The notes: a model not told the origin generated them from the sequence alone. Positions 7,866-16,538 are shown, numbered from the stretch's first letter. The stretch: DNA of 64,000 bases from Pseudanabaena sp. FACHB-2040 (GCF_014696715.1 NZ_JACJQO010000012.1:62001-126000), one strand, 5' to 3'. Numbers and translations are program-made.

Positions 7866-9626
7866 GTGCCTCTGTCTCCCAACGCTGGTGCTGTTGCGCG
7901 CCGCCCCTCTCCCTGGAATAGCCGGACTGCCTGGGGCTGGGTGGCGGTGGTTGCGATCGCAGCCGCTTTCTACACGGCTGGGGTTGGGCGAGCGGGCGTT
8001 GACCTCTTCAACTGGGGCGGGCTAGGGCAGGTCGGCCAGTTTTTTCGGGCTAGCCTGTCTCCCGATCTGTCTCCCGAGTTTTTGGGCATTATCGCTCGCG
8101 CCTCTCTGGTGACGTTGGCCTATGCTGTTTGCGGTACCGCCCTCAGCGTGCTGCTGGGCTTTGTGGGCGGCCTGCTGGCGGCAGAGGTCTGGTGGCTCAC
8201 GCTGTTTCCGCGACGGGGTGGAGCGCTGGCGTGGCTGACCGTGCGAGGTCTGCTGGCTGTTCCGAGAGCCATTCATGAGTTGCTGTGGGGCCTGTTTCTG
8301 ATCAACATTTTGGGCCTAGATCCGCTGGTGGCAGTGCTGGCCATTGCCATTCCCTTTGGGGCCATTGTGGCCAAGGTTTTTTCTGAAATTCTAGACGAGA
8401 CGCCGCGCGCGCCCCTGAGTGCCTTGATTAGCGGCGGTGTTGGTCCTGGCAGCGCTCTCCTGTATGGCCTGCTGCCCTTGGCGCTGCCCAACTTGCTCTC
8501 TTACACCTTTTATCGGTTTGAGTGCTCCCTGCGTTCGGCGGCGGTGCTGGGCATTATCGGAGCTGGCGGCCTAGGCTATGAAATCTTTCTCAGCCTGCAG
8601 TCTCTCCGCTATGAGCAGCTCTGGACCGGCTTCTATGCCCTGATTCTGCTGAATGGGGCCGTGGATACCTGGAGCGCTCTGGTGCGCCGCCGCATGGGGT
8701 TTACGAGCCGATTGGACCTGAACTTAAAGACCAAGCTGAAAAATCAGAGGCTGCAGGACTCGCCGCAAAGTGAATCTAGGCCAGCTCCGTCGCCTCCTAG
8801 CCCCACCGCCGACCCATTTCTTCGCCTCTCTGGCTTGGGTACTGCTTTGGCAATCCCGCTGTGCTTTGTCCTGCTGCGGATTGACTGGAGCCAGCTATGG
8901 GCTGCGCGTACCCGTAGGCTATGGGGAGAGATGCTGGTGGCGGCTACCCCTGCGTTACCGACCGGCAGCGAGATCTCGGAGCTGATGCGGCTGGCCGGGT
9001 TAACCCTGGCAATGTCGGTGCTGGCGATTGCGATCGCAGGGCTGGCGGGTCTGCTGTTCTCCTTTCCTGCTGCTCAAAATTTCTTCATGCCAGGAGGGCT
9101 GCTGCGGCCCGTCGGAGAACAGCGTCGCAGTTGGCCCTGGGTCGCTGGGCTGGCCTTAGGGTTAAGCCGAATGGGACTGCTAGTCAGCCGAGCCATTCCC
9201 GCTCCTATTTGGGCGCTGGTGTTTTTGTTCGTCCTGTTTCCGGGCATTTTGCCGGGGGCGCTGGCGCTGGCCATGCACAACTTCGGTATTTTGGGGCGGC
9301 TGATGGCTGAGGTCAACGAAAACATTGATGATCGGCCTGTGCGAGCCCTGCGGGCCTTGGGGGCTAGCGGCGGACAGGTCGCACTTTACGGCGTTTTGCC
9401 CCAAAATCTAACTCGTTTTCTGGCCTACATTTTGTACCGCTGGGAGGTCTGTATGCGCGAAACGGTAATTGTCGGGCTGGTCGGAGCGGGGGGGTTGGGC
9501 CGTTTACTCACGGAGCAGATCAGCAGCTTTGACTATGCTCGCCTGACAATTACCCTGGGCGTCTTTGTGCTGCTGACCTTTTTAGTTGACTGGGTCAGTT
9601 ACCAAATGCGTCAGGCAATTCGCTGA
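7866..9626 (+). CDS. phnE: PhnE-type permease, two fused transmembrane domains
   Basis: 586 residues with GTG start 7866. It is twice the normal PhnE length (about 270): two complete permease units joined by a Pro/Ser-rich linker near residues 275-310. Each unit carries an EAA-type coupling segment, ALISGGVGPGSALLYGLLP and ALRALGASGGQVALYGVLP, and each ends with the family motif GIIGAGGLGYEIF / GLVGAGGLGRLLT. One polypeptide should therefore form the whole membrane channel and dock two ATPase subunits. The third gene of the importer operon; no phosphonate C-P lyase genes follow. Confidence 0.9.
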   Translation: MPLSPNAGAVARRPSPWNSRTAWGWVAVVAIAAAFYTAGVGRAGVDLFNWGGLGQVGQFFRASLSPDLSPEFLGIIARASLVTLAYAVCGTALSVLLGFVGGLLAAEVWWLTLFPRRGGALAWLTVRGLLAVPRAIHELLWGLFLINILGLDPLVAVLAIAIPFGAIVAKVFSEILDETPRAPLSALISGGVGPGSALLYGLLPLALPNLLSYTFYRFECSLRSAAVLGIIGAGGLGYEIFLSLQSLRYEQLWTGFYALILLNGAVDTWSALVRRRMGFTSRLDLNLKTKLKNQRLQDSPQSESRPAPSPPSPTADPFLRLSGLGTALAIPLCFVLLRIDWSQLWAARTRRLWGEMLVAATPALPTGSEISELMRLAGLTLAMSVLAIAIAGLAGLLFSFPAAQNFFMPGGLLRPVGEQRRSWPWVAGLALGLSRMGLLVSRAIPAPIWALVFLFVLFPGILPGALALAMHNFGILGRLMAEVNENIDDRPVRALRALGASGGQVALYGVLPQNLTRFLAYILYRWEVCMRETVIVGLVGAGGLGRLLTEQISSFDYARLTITLGVFVLLTFLVDWVSYQMRQAIR

Positions 9627-9653
9627 GGGCCGGTGCAGCAGATTTTTTTGCCG

Positions 9654-10523
9654 TTAAAGAAACGCTACCGCCAGGCGAACGTTAGTTTCGCAGGTGGTCT
9701 GAGGGGCTAGCGTAAGCAGCTCCTGACTAGTATTGAGGGCATTGCGGGGCGCACTCCAAGGCTCCAGACAATAATAGTCCTTGCCTTTAACCGCCCAAAA
9801 CACCAGGGTCGAATAGGCATCGCTCCAGTTTAGAGTGAGCCTGCGGTTGAGATCAATATCGGTAACTGTGGCCGCAGTTCCTGAGAGCGGTCTGAGCGCA
9901 ACGTCAATTTCCGGCTGGTTAAGGTCAAAGCTGCCGGGAAAAGGCTCAAGCTCTCCTGTGATGTGGTTTTGGTACTGCTGAGCCGGTAGCTCAAAGCTAA
10001 GCTGGGATTTATCTTTGACCCAAAAGTAGGGGTGCAGCCCTGTGGAAAAGGGCATAGGTTGGTCTGATAGATTGGTGACCTGCTGCTGAATGTCTAGAAT
10101 ATGACCGTGCAGGCGGTAGGTAAACTGCAGCCGAAAGTCGAAGGGATAGACTGATCGGGTCTGGTCGTCGCTAGTGAGCTGCAGAGTCAGCGCTGCCGCC
10201 TCTCGAACATCTTGCAGTACCACCTGCCAAGGCAGGTCACGGGCAAAGCCATGCTGCTTTAAGGTATAAGGCTGACCGTTCAAGGTATACGCGTTGTCGG
10301 GCAAGTTGCCGCAGATCGGAAACAGGATAGGAATCCCCCCCCGCACCGAAAGCTCAGGGTTGGCAAACCGCTCTTCGTCAAAATATAAAATGTCTTGATC
10401 TTGAACCTGCCAGCGGGTCACAATGCCGCCCCGTTCAGGCACGATCTCTAGCCGGGCACCTGTCTCCGAATCGGAGAGGACATAGGTGGGATACCGGTCA
10501 GCTTTGAGTGCGATCGCAAACAC
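9654..10523 (-). CDS. Aldose 1-epimerase (galactose mutarotase) family protein
   Basis: 289 residues, standard length for the family. The beta-sandwich landmarks are in order: RGGIPILFPICGN (about 62-74), the substrate His region LKQHGFARDLPW, the catalytic-His region STGLHPYFWV, and the C-terminal catalytic Glu in CLEPWSAPRNAL. Members interconvert alpha and beta anomers of hexoses or, in the closely related YeaD group, hexose-6-phosphates; which applies is not visible. No signal peptide, so cytoplasmic. It is convergent with the permease gene (27 bases apart). Confidence 0.85.
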   Translation of the reverse strand: MFAIALKADRYPTYVLSDSETGARLEIVPERGGIVTRWQVQDQDILYFDEERFANPELSVRGGIPILFPICGNLPDNAYTLNGQPYTLKQHGFARDLPWQVVLQDVREAAALTLQLTSDDQTRSVYPFDFRLQFTYRLHGHILDIQQQVTNLSDQPMPFSTGLHPYFWVKDKSQLSFELPAQQYQNHITGELEPFPGSFDLNQPEIDVALRPLSGTAATVTDIDLNRRLTLNWSDAYSTLVFWAVKGKDYYCLEPWSAPRNALNTSQELLTLAPQTTCETNVRLAVAFL

Positions 10524-10608
10524 CAGATACCTCGTTACCTCAGATGCCTAGACGTTACCACAGGAACTTCCTTCGATGCCGCATCAGAAGCAATCCAAGT
10601 CACTTCAT

Positions 10609-13116
10609 TCATGGCTGAGCCTCGTTGGTTAAGGTTTCGCCCAGTGACTCATGCAGCGGAGCCACTGCTTCCACTGCTGGCAGGTCGCTTGAGGTTGCTG
10701 GATCTAGCGGTGTGACAACTTTTGCCTTCGCTGCCTTCAACCCTATAGGTTTGTTCGCTACGGCTTCAGGTTGAACCTCACTTGAACCCAAAGGCCCTAC
10801 CAGCGGCTCTCCAAAGGGCCGAATGCCTTTAGGCTTAGGGTTGGTTTCTGGAGTTAGGGCCGGACCATCGATAGACGGCACACCCTCAGAGGGGATTTCC
10901 TCCTGAGCTTCGTCAGCCGGAGTTTCCGAGTGAATCTCTGGAGTTATCCAAGCATCGGGTTCAAGGGTATTCGAAGACTCTGGGTAGTTGGGGAGAGGCT
11001 GCAGGGGTTCGCGGCTGCCATCTACTGTGGACCCTGGTGCTGCCTGCGGAATAGGCATAAATTGCGACTCGCTCGGGTTGCCCTTGGGTCCCCAGTCATC
11101 AAGTCCTTCCTCTGTCAGCACCGGCAGATCCGGGGCTGCTTCTGCCTCAATCGGCAACTCGGTCTCAGGAATACTCTCAGGCGTCTGCTCCTGGAAGCCA
11201 TCATTCTGGAAGCCATCGTTCTGGAAGCTATCCTCCATCTGTAGCTCTATAGGCAGCGGCTCCACAGGATTGATCGGTGCCGGTTGAGGCGAGACAAAGG
11301 GAGTATCCGGGCTGACAGGCTGATCTACGATGGGCTCCTTACCCTTCAGTTCCAACACCGCAGAAGACCGCATGGGCCGATCAAACCCCAGAGAAGACTG
11401 CTCAATTCGTTGCAAAATCTCTGTACCCTTACGCCCGGTGGCCAGTTCAGGGCGAGAGTTTCTCACCTGCACCGGCACAAACTCCACCCGCATCTGGTTT
11501 TCTTTAAGCGAGACCTTGAGCACAGCCGTATCTTGGGCCGAACCGCTTTGGGACAGCTCTGTGTCAGCCGCATCGGCTGGTGCCGTGGGTGTCTGAAAGA
11601 TGAAGTCGCCCAAAGAATAGGCGATCGGGCGGCCTTTGTAGATTTCAGCGCCTTGGAGTGTGCGGGGATGATACCCCACCACCAGGTCTGCGCCCTGATC
11701 TACCGCCAGTCGGGCTAAGTTGGTCTGCCAGTCCGCTGGCGCTTCTGGAATATCAGTTTGCCACCGGTAGTTGACTACAATCCAGTCCACCTGGTCCCGC
11801 AGCGCTCGAATATCCTGGGCAATTCCCGGTACACCTTGAGCATTGATGCCAGGGCGATCGCCGTGGGCTGCACTGTCGCCGCCCTGGGCATAGCTCAGGT
11901 AGGCAATGCGCTTGCCTTTGACATCAATGATTTCAGGCCGCCTGGCCTCTAGCTCATTGCGGCCCGCCCCAACTCGGTAAAGCCCCTGACGATCGAGGTT
12001 CTCCAGGGTTTCGGCTAAGCCCTCGCCGCCAAACTCCATCGTGCCTTCGCTAGCCAGGTTGATGACGTCCACGCCGCCCTGCTTCAGCAGCTCGATTGCA
12101 TCAGGCCGAGAGCGGTGGTAAAACTCCTCATTTAAGGATGTGGCAGCAGTCGCCAAAGAAGAAGCCAGATTGATCATGGCTAGATCGGCCTGCTGGTACT
12201 CCTCCAGTCCGGCAAAAAGCTGCTCTGCCTCTCCAGCCTCGTTGTAGGAAATTTCCTCCAGGGAAATGTCGCCCCCAAATAGCAGAGTGACATCGGTTGC
12301 AGCCGAAGACACGGGCGGGTGGTGAATAACGGCAACAGGTTCAAGGGCCGCATCGACGATGGGCGATCGCATCTCAGGTGCGACTGTCGGAGTCGGGTTT
12401 CCCCTTACCTCGTAGCGCACGGGAGTCGCGATAGGAGGTTCTACAGTTCTAGCTGGGGAGTCAGCCGTAAACCCAGAACTATGGCCCGTATCAGCTGTGT
12501 GTTGAACTTCCGGACGCTGCGTGAAGCTAGGCAGAGTCGGAGATGGCCCGGAGAGAATCACGTCTACCAGACAGCCAAAGACAAAGGCTGCTACTGCCGA
12601 TCCGGTTAGTACCAACGCCCGCAAGGTTTTGAGATGGCTGCCCATCAGCACTGCAGACTTGCTGGCCGCTGGGGGGCGAACTGGTGTAGGGGACTGCGAT
12701 CGCAAGCGCGGTGGCAGAGGAGAAGACGCCTTGGGCGACACTGGCCCTGGCTCCTGCTTGCCCCCTCGTAGGGCAGGCGTGACGATGCGAACACGCTGCT
12801 GCCAGAGAATTCGCCGCCGTCCGGCAGGCCTAGCGATAATGTGAACGCCTTCAATCAGAGGAGAATTTAATAGCCAGACCCGATGGCAGAGAAAGCGAGT
12901 CAGACGCTCTTTCAGCGGCGGCTGCTCAAACTCGACCAGCAGGAGCAGTCTTCCAGGCTGTTCGGCCTGTACCTGCACATAAATGCCTTGGGCGGCAAGT
13001 GGTTCATTGAGCCAAAGGGCAATAGCCCGAAAATGACCGGCAGCTGCCAAGTCTCGGACTGAAGATGAAGAGGTCTGCGCGTGATAAACCGGCGCACTAA
13101 TTGCCGCGTTGACCAT
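10609..13116 (-). CDS. CapA-like protein with degenerate metallophosphatase domain and long acidic/proline-rich tail
   Basis: 835 residues. An N-terminal cytoplasmic module (about 20-115) is followed by a basic linker, one transmembrane helix (LVLTGSAVAAFVFGCLVDVIL, about 170-190), a CapA/PGA_cap domain (about 278-550) and a 285-residue low-complexity tail rich in Pro, Glu and Ser. The CapA fold is recognisable from TLLFGGDISLEE, SYAQGGDSAAHGD and AYSLGDFIFQ. However, the usual metal-binding signatures are altered: NLASS instead of NLE, NLASEGTMEFG instead of ANNHxxDyG, NYRWQTD instead of HWGxE, and YHPRTLQG instead of HPHxxQ. A structural or binding role is more likely than the polyglutamate-capsule enzyme activity. 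Confidence 0.75.
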   Translation of the reverse strand: MVNAAISAPVYHAQTSSSSVRDLAAAGHFRAIALWLNEPLAAQGIYVQVQAEQPGRLLLLVEFEQPPLKERLTRFLCHRVWLLNSPLIEGVHIIARPAGRRRILWQQRVRIVTPALRGGKQEPGPVSPKASSPLPPRLRSQSPTPVRPPAASKSAVLMGSHLKTLRALVLTGSAVAAFVFGCLVDVILSGPSPTLPSFTQRPEVQHTADTGHSSGFTADSPARTVEPPIATPVRYEVRGNPTPTVAPEMRSPIVDAALEPVAVIHHPPVSSAATDVTLLFGGDISLEEISYNEAGEAEQLFAGLEEYQQADLAMINLASSLATAATSLNEEFYHRSRPDAIELLKQGGVDVINLASEGTMEFGGEGLAETLENLDRQGLYRVGAGRNELEARRPEIIDVKGKRIAYLSYAQGGDSAAHGDRPGINAQGVPGIAQDIRALRDQVDWIVVNYRWQTDIPEAPADWQTNLARLAVDQGADLVVGYHPRTLQGAEIYKGRPIAYSLGDFIFQTPTAPADAADTELSQSGSAQDTAVLKVSLKENQMRVEFVPVQVRNSRPELATGRKGTEILQRIEQSSLGFDRPMRSSAVLELKGKEPIVDQPVSPDTPFVSPQPAPINPVEPLPIELQMEDSFQNDGFQNDGFQEQTPESIPETELPIEAEAAPDLPVLTEEGLDDWGPKGNPSESQFMPIPQAAPGSTVDGSREPLQPLPNYPESSNTLEPDAWITPEIHSETPADEAQEEIPSEGVPSIDGPALTPETNPKPKGIRPFGEPLVGPLGSSEVQPEAVANKPIGLKAAKAKVVTPLDPATSSDLPAVEAVAPLHESLGETLTNEAQP
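11191..11235 (-). repeat. 15-bp tandem repeat, three units, inside the CapA-like gene
   Basis: Three consecutive 15-base units differ at one or a few positions and encode FQNDG-type pentapeptides in the low-complexity tail. Unit length is a multiple of three, so copy-number change would not shift the frame. Confidence 0.85.
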
Positions 13117-13190
13117 TTTCGTAGCCTATGGTGAGTAACTTATGCCATGGTTGGCACCCGTAATTCCGCTGGAGTGACACCTAGGAGTCT

Positions 13191-13310
13191 ATGTCATGGA
13201 ACAAGTTGTGGAACTATAGTAAACCTCTAAAGGAAAAGATTGACATCTGGCTCAAGGCACCTACTCCAAAGGCGGCCGATAGCAACCATGACTTTAGCAA
13301 AGATGCTTAA
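13191..13310 (+). CDS. Possible 39-residue small protein
   Basis: ATG 13191 lies three bases after AGGAG. The open frame runs 39 codons and begins MSWNKLWNYSKPLKEKIDIW, followed by a polar Pro/Lys/Asp-rich end. The first 22 residues form a Trp-rich amphipathic helix; a random short frame rarely starts this way. It resembles no family I recognise. Arguments against: it is short, the ribosome-site spacing is tight, and I cannot compare homologues. Confidence 0.35.
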   Translation: MSWNKLWNYSKPLKEKIDIWLKAPTPKAADSNHDFSKDA

Positions 13311-13455
13311 CTTGTCAATACTTTTGCCGCGATCCTAGACAGTTTGCAGCGACTCCGGATGGGGAGGGAAAGATCGAAGGCGGTATTTACAGAAGCTTGA
13401 TAATCGCATCTGATTTTGCCTCAAGCTGCTTTCCTCCATCCTCCAAGACAGCGCT

Positions 13456-13471
13456 CAGATAGGGCTATCTG
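13456..13471. promoter_or_regulatory. Palindrome upstream of argF (possible operator)
   Basis: CAGATAG and CTATCTG are separated by two bases and centred about 97 bases before the argF start. Operator-like dyad symmetry is the only evidence; no known box is matched. Confidence 0.25.
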
Positions 13472-13560
13472 TTCCTGGGCAAATCCCTACCGGTAACCAG
13501 ATCCGCCATCCAGAAAATCTGATAGGGTTTTATTTTCCCTTTAGCCAGAGCAGGAACCCC

Positions 13561-14484
13561 ATGCAGTCTCTACAAGGGCGAGATTTACTAAGCTTGGCTG
13601 ATTTGTCAGCAGATGAGATGCTCGACATTTTAGAGCTGGCGGCACAACTGAAGTCAGGTCAACGCCAGCCTCAATGCCCTCGCAAGACCCTTGGACTGCT
13701 GTTTAAAAAAGCGTCAACCCGAACTCGGGTGAGCTTTTCTGTGGCAATGGGGCAGTTGGGAGGCCAAGTTCTTGACCTTAATGCTGACGTGACTCAGGTC
13801 AGTCGGGGCGAGCCTACTAGCGATACGGCCCGAGTCCTAGATCGATATTTAGATGTAGTTGCCATCCGCACCTATGCCCAGGCCGAAGTCGAAGAATTTG
13901 CCGACTACGCCGAAATTCCTGTCATCAACGCCCTCACCGATGAGGAGCATCCCTGTCAGATACTGGCAGACCTGCTGACGGCTCAAGAAGCCTTCGGTAC
14001 CTGCGCTGGGCTCACGCTGACCTACGTTGGCGACGGCAACAACGTAGCGCATTCCCTGATGTTGGGTTGCGCCCTCGTCGGTATGAACGTTCGAATTGCT
14101 ACCCCGGCAGACTATGCCCCCAGCCCAGCCATTGTGGAGAAGGCTCAGGCGTTGGCTGGTGGTCGCTCCGAAGTCTTGGTCACCGAAGATGCCGATATTG
14201 CAGCCAAGGGGGCTCAAATTCTCTATACCGATGTCTGGGCCAGCATGGGCCAAGAAGATCTGGCAGCGCAGCGTATTCCCATCTTTCAGCCGTATCAAAT
14301 TAATGAACACCTGGTTTCCCTAGCTGATCCAGACGTGATTGTGCTGCATTGTCTGCCTGCCCATCGCGAAGAGGAAATTACGGCAGCAGTAATCGAAGGG
14401 CCTCACTCTCGGGTTTGGGATCAAGCTGAGAATCGAATGCACGCTCAGAAAGCGTTGTTGGCCAGCCTGCTGGGAGCCATATGA
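13561..14484 (+). CDS. argF: Ornithine carbamoyltransferase
   Basis: 307 residues, normal length. It joins carbamoyl phosphate to ornithine to give citrulline in arginine synthesis. The carbamoyl-phosphate motif KKASTRTRVSF is at about residue 50, the HPCQILADLLT segment at about 128, and the ornithine-side signature VLHCLPAHREEEIT near residue 260. Those Ser-Thr-Arg-Thr-Arg and His-Cys-Leu-Pro motifs separate it from aspartate carbamoyltransferase. It is monocistronic, with a leader containing inverted repeats and a hairpin immediately after the stop. Cytoplasmic. Confidence 0.97.
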   Translation: MQSLQGRDLLSLADLSADEMLDILELAAQLKSGQRQPQCPRKTLGLLFKKASTRTRVSFSVAMGQLGGQVLDLNADVTQVSRGEPTSDTARVLDRYLDVVAIRTYAQAEVEEFADYAEIPVINALTDEEHPCQILADLLTAQEAFGTCAGLTLTYVGDGNNVAHSLMLGCALVGMNVRIATPADYAPSPAIVEKAQALAGGRSEVLVTEDADIAAKGAQILYTDVWASMGQEDLAAQRIPIFQPYQINEHLVSLADPDVIVLHCLPAHREEEITAAVIEGPHSRVWDQAENRMHAQKALLASLLGAI

Positions 14485-14487
14485 AAA

Positions 14488-14516
14488 GGCTGGCAGCTTT
14501 TGCAAAGCCACCAGCC
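14488..14516 (-). terminator. Terminator hairpin between argF and the Hlip gene
   Basis: The stem GGCTGG-CA-GCTTT / AAAGC-CA-CCAGCC has a TGC loop. On the minus strand it is followed by TTTTCAT, so it fits the Hlip gene whose stop is at 14545. It starts four bases after the argF stop and may work for both genes. Confidence 0.65.
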
Positions 14517-14544
14517 CTAGAGGTTGACACAAAATTAATGGGTT

Positions 14545-14697
14545 CTAGATCAGGCGCAGAAAACGCAGAACCCCTTGCTCAGTAAACAGCTCAATGACAA
14601 TTGAGAGGGTAAATCCCAGCATGGCCAGTCGGCCATTTAAGCTTTCAGCATCTGGCGTAAAACCCCAGATGGTAGATTGAACAGATTGCTTAACCAT
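14545..14697 (-). CDS. High-light-inducible protein (one-helix LHC-like, Hlip/Scp)
   Basis: 50 residues from ATG 14697, with GGGAG seven bases upstream. One transmembrane helix carries the chlorophyll-binding signature ESLNGRLAMLGF, in which Glu18, Asn21 and Arg23 correspond to the conserved ExxNxR of LHC-superfamily helix 1, and the run continues TLSIVIELF. In the family, dimers bind chlorophyll a and beta-carotene and protect newly made photosystem II and chlorophyll-synthesis complexes in excess light. It is short even for an Hlip, with a 17-residue N-terminal tail. It has its own terminator. Confidence 0.9.
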   Translation of the reverse strand: MVKQSVQSTIWGFTPDAESLNGRLAMLGFTLSIVIELFTEQGVLRFLRLI

Positions 14698-14845
14698 CAC
14701 GCTGCTCCCGCAACTTCATTAAGCTTTGTAAACAATATAGCAATTTGTCGCAGGGCATGGGTGCGAAGCATACGTAGAACGCCCTGCTGGCAAAGGGTGG
14801 GTAAGCGCGTCTGAGCTGTTTTTTTGCAAGGGTGCCTTTGTTGCC

Positions 14846-15766
14846 ATGTCCTCACCTCCGTCTCCTTGTTTGGTTCCTGCTCCGCTCAAGCCGGGTGACC
14901 TTTTGCTAGTAGCTGCCCCGAGTGGAGCTTTGCGTGAGCTGGATGTCTTTAAGCAAGGCGTTGAGATCTGGCGCTCCTGGGGCTACCGGGTGGAGCTTTG
15001 CAGTGGGTTTGATGCTCGCTGGGGCTATCTAGCCGGTCGAGATGAGCACCGGCGTGGGCAGTTGCTGGAGGCGCTGAGCCATCCTGACTGCCGGGGGGTG
15101 CTCTGCGCCCGAGGGGGCTTTGGCGGCACCCGGCTGCTGGAGGACTGGCAGTGGCCCCAGAGCGATCCTCGCTGGCTCATTGGCTTTTCAGACATCACTA
15201 GCCTGCTGTGGAGTTTGACCCGTCAGGGCGTGGCTGGAGTTCACGCCCCCCTGCTCACTACGTTGGCCCAGGAGCCCGCCTGGAGCCAGCAGCGTCTGCG
15301 CGATTGGGTAGAAGGCCAGCCGCTGCCGCCCATTTTCGGTAGCGGCTGGGGCGGTGGCGTGGCAACAGGAATTTTGCTGCCTGCCAATCTGACGGTGGCC
15401 ACCCATCTGCTGGGCACAGCCCATGAGCCTGATCTGAAAGACGTCATTCTGGCATTTGAAGACGTGACAGAAGCCCCCTACCGGATTGATCGGATCCTGA
15501 CTCAGTGGCGTATGTTGGGCAAGCTCCAGCAGGTGAAAGGAATTGCCCTAGGGCGCTTTAGCCGCTGCGAGCCCCCCCAAGGGGGGCCGAGTTTTAGCGT
15601 TGCTGAGGTGCTGCGCGATCGCACCGCTGATCTCAATATCCCAGTTGTCTCCGATCTGCCCTTCGGTCATGATGGCGTTAATGCTGCTTTGCCCGTAGGG
15701 GTGTTGGCCCGCCTTGACGGTGAGCGCGGCGAACTTGCTATCCTGCCTGACCTCAAGACTTCCTAG
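14846..15766 (+). CDS. ldcA: LD-carboxypeptidase (peptidase family S66, LdcA-like)
   Basis: 306 residues, typical length. It removes the terminal D-Ala from murein tetrapeptides during peptidoglycan recycling. The nucleophile lies in LIGFSDITSL (Ser near residue 114), the catalytic Glu in AFEDVTEAPYRIDR (about 208), and the His in DLPFGHDGVNAALPVG (about 276). This gives the Ser-Glu-His triad of the family. No signal peptide, so cytoplasmic as expected. A rhomboid protease gene follows after 31 bases and may share the transcript. Confidence 0.92.
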   Translation: MSSPPSPCLVPAPLKPGDLLLVAAPSGALRELDVFKQGVEIWRSWGYRVELCSGFDARWGYLAGRDEHRRGQLLEALSHPDCRGVLCARGGFGGTRLLEDWQWPQSDPRWLIGFSDITSLLWSLTRQGVAGVHAPLLTTLAQEPAWSQQRLRDWVEGQPLPPIFGSGWGGGVATGILLPANLTVATHLLGTAHEPDLKDVILAFEDVTEAPYRIDRILTQWRMLGKLQQVKGIALGRFSRCEPPQGGPSFSVAEVLRDRTADLNIPVVSDLPFGHDGVNAALPVGVLARLDGERGELAILPDLKTS

Positions 15767-15797
15767 AATAAGGAGGTTCTGCCAGCGAGCTAAACCT

Positions 15798-16496
15798 GTG
15801 GTTCCCCTGCGCGACGAAAACCCAACTCGTTCAAAGCCCTATGTCGTCTATGGTCTCCTCATTCTCAATATTCTGATTTTTTTGGTTGAAATCAGGCTGT
15901 CCCCGAACCAGCTAGAGCAATTTTTTGACACTTGGGCCCTGGTGCCAGCCCAACTGTCCGACAGTTTCTCAGGTCAGATAGACCAGCCCGGCCGAGAATG
16001 GTTCACCTTGATCAGCTCCCAGTTTTTACATGGGGGCTTTTTGCATTTGGGCGGCAACATGCTCTACCTGTGGGTATTTGGCAACAATATCGAAGATCAG
16101 CTGGGGCCAGTGCGGTTTACTGTGTTTTATCTGGGTTGCGGTGTTTTGGCTGGGCTGAGCCAGTGGATTTTTGCCCCGGCTTCTACGGTGCCGACTGTGG
16201 GGGCAAGTGGTGCGATCGCAGGCGTCATGGGGGCCTACATTCTGCGCTTTCCCAAAGCTCGCATCCAGACGCTGCTGCCGTTGTTTATCTTTATTACGGT
16301 CGTTCGGGTGCCTGCCATTTTGTTCCTGGGATTTTGGTTTGTCCAGCAGGCGCTCTATGGCCTGTTGAGCTTAGGGACAGATGTGAATATGGGATCGGGC
16401 GGGGTGGCCTATTGGGCTCATGCGGGTGGGTTTGTCTTCGGCATTATCTTGGGGCCTTTGCTAGGGCTGTTGAAGCCTCGACAAGATTCGTTTTAG
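15798..16496 (+). CDS. Rhomboid family intramembrane serine protease
   Basis: 232 residues from GTG 15798. The frame is open upstream to 15714 but that overlaps ldcA, and homologues start with a short polar tail like this one (VPLRDENPTRSKP). Six transmembrane helices are predicted. The landmark motifs are ISSQFLHGGFLHLGGNMLYLWVFG (HxxxHxxxN region), the catalytic Ser in VGASGAIAGVMGAYI, and the catalytic His in AHAGGFVFGI. These give the complete Ser-His dyad, so an active protease is expected. Substrates are unknown. An AAGGAGG lies too far upstream (about 22 bases) to settle the start. Confidence 0.9.
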   Translation: MVPLRDENPTRSKPYVVYGLLILNILIFLVEIRLSPNQLEQFFDTWALVPAQLSDSFSGQIDQPGREWFTLISSQFLHGGFLHLGGNMLYLWVFGNNIEDQLGPVRFTVFYLGCGVLAGLSQWIFAPASTVPTVGASGAIAGVMGAYILRFPKARIQTLLPLFIFITVVRVPAILFLGFWFVQQALYGLLSLGTDVNMGSGGVAYWAHAGGFVFGIILGPLLGLLKPRQDSF

Positions 16497-16538
16497 GGGC
16501 AAGAGAAAGCAGAGGGCAGGTGCGTACAGCAAAAAAAA

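Larger units (their letters stand above)
13117..13560. other. Intergenic region between the CapA-like gene and argF
   Basis: 444 bases between divergent genes. It holds a possible 39-codon gene (13191-13310, listed separately), a perfect palindrome CAGATAG-GG-CTATCTG at 13456-13471, and a 7-bp inverted repeat GTTCCTG/CAGGAAC (13471-13477 with 13551-13557) bracketing the argF leader. The last arm abuts the argF start codon. I see no clear promoter boxes. Confidence 0.45.

Noticed and set aside
15714-15797. Upstream extension of the rhomboid protease overlapping ldcA
   Set aside because: The added 28 residues are unlike rhomboid N-termini and would overlap the preceding gene by 53 bases.
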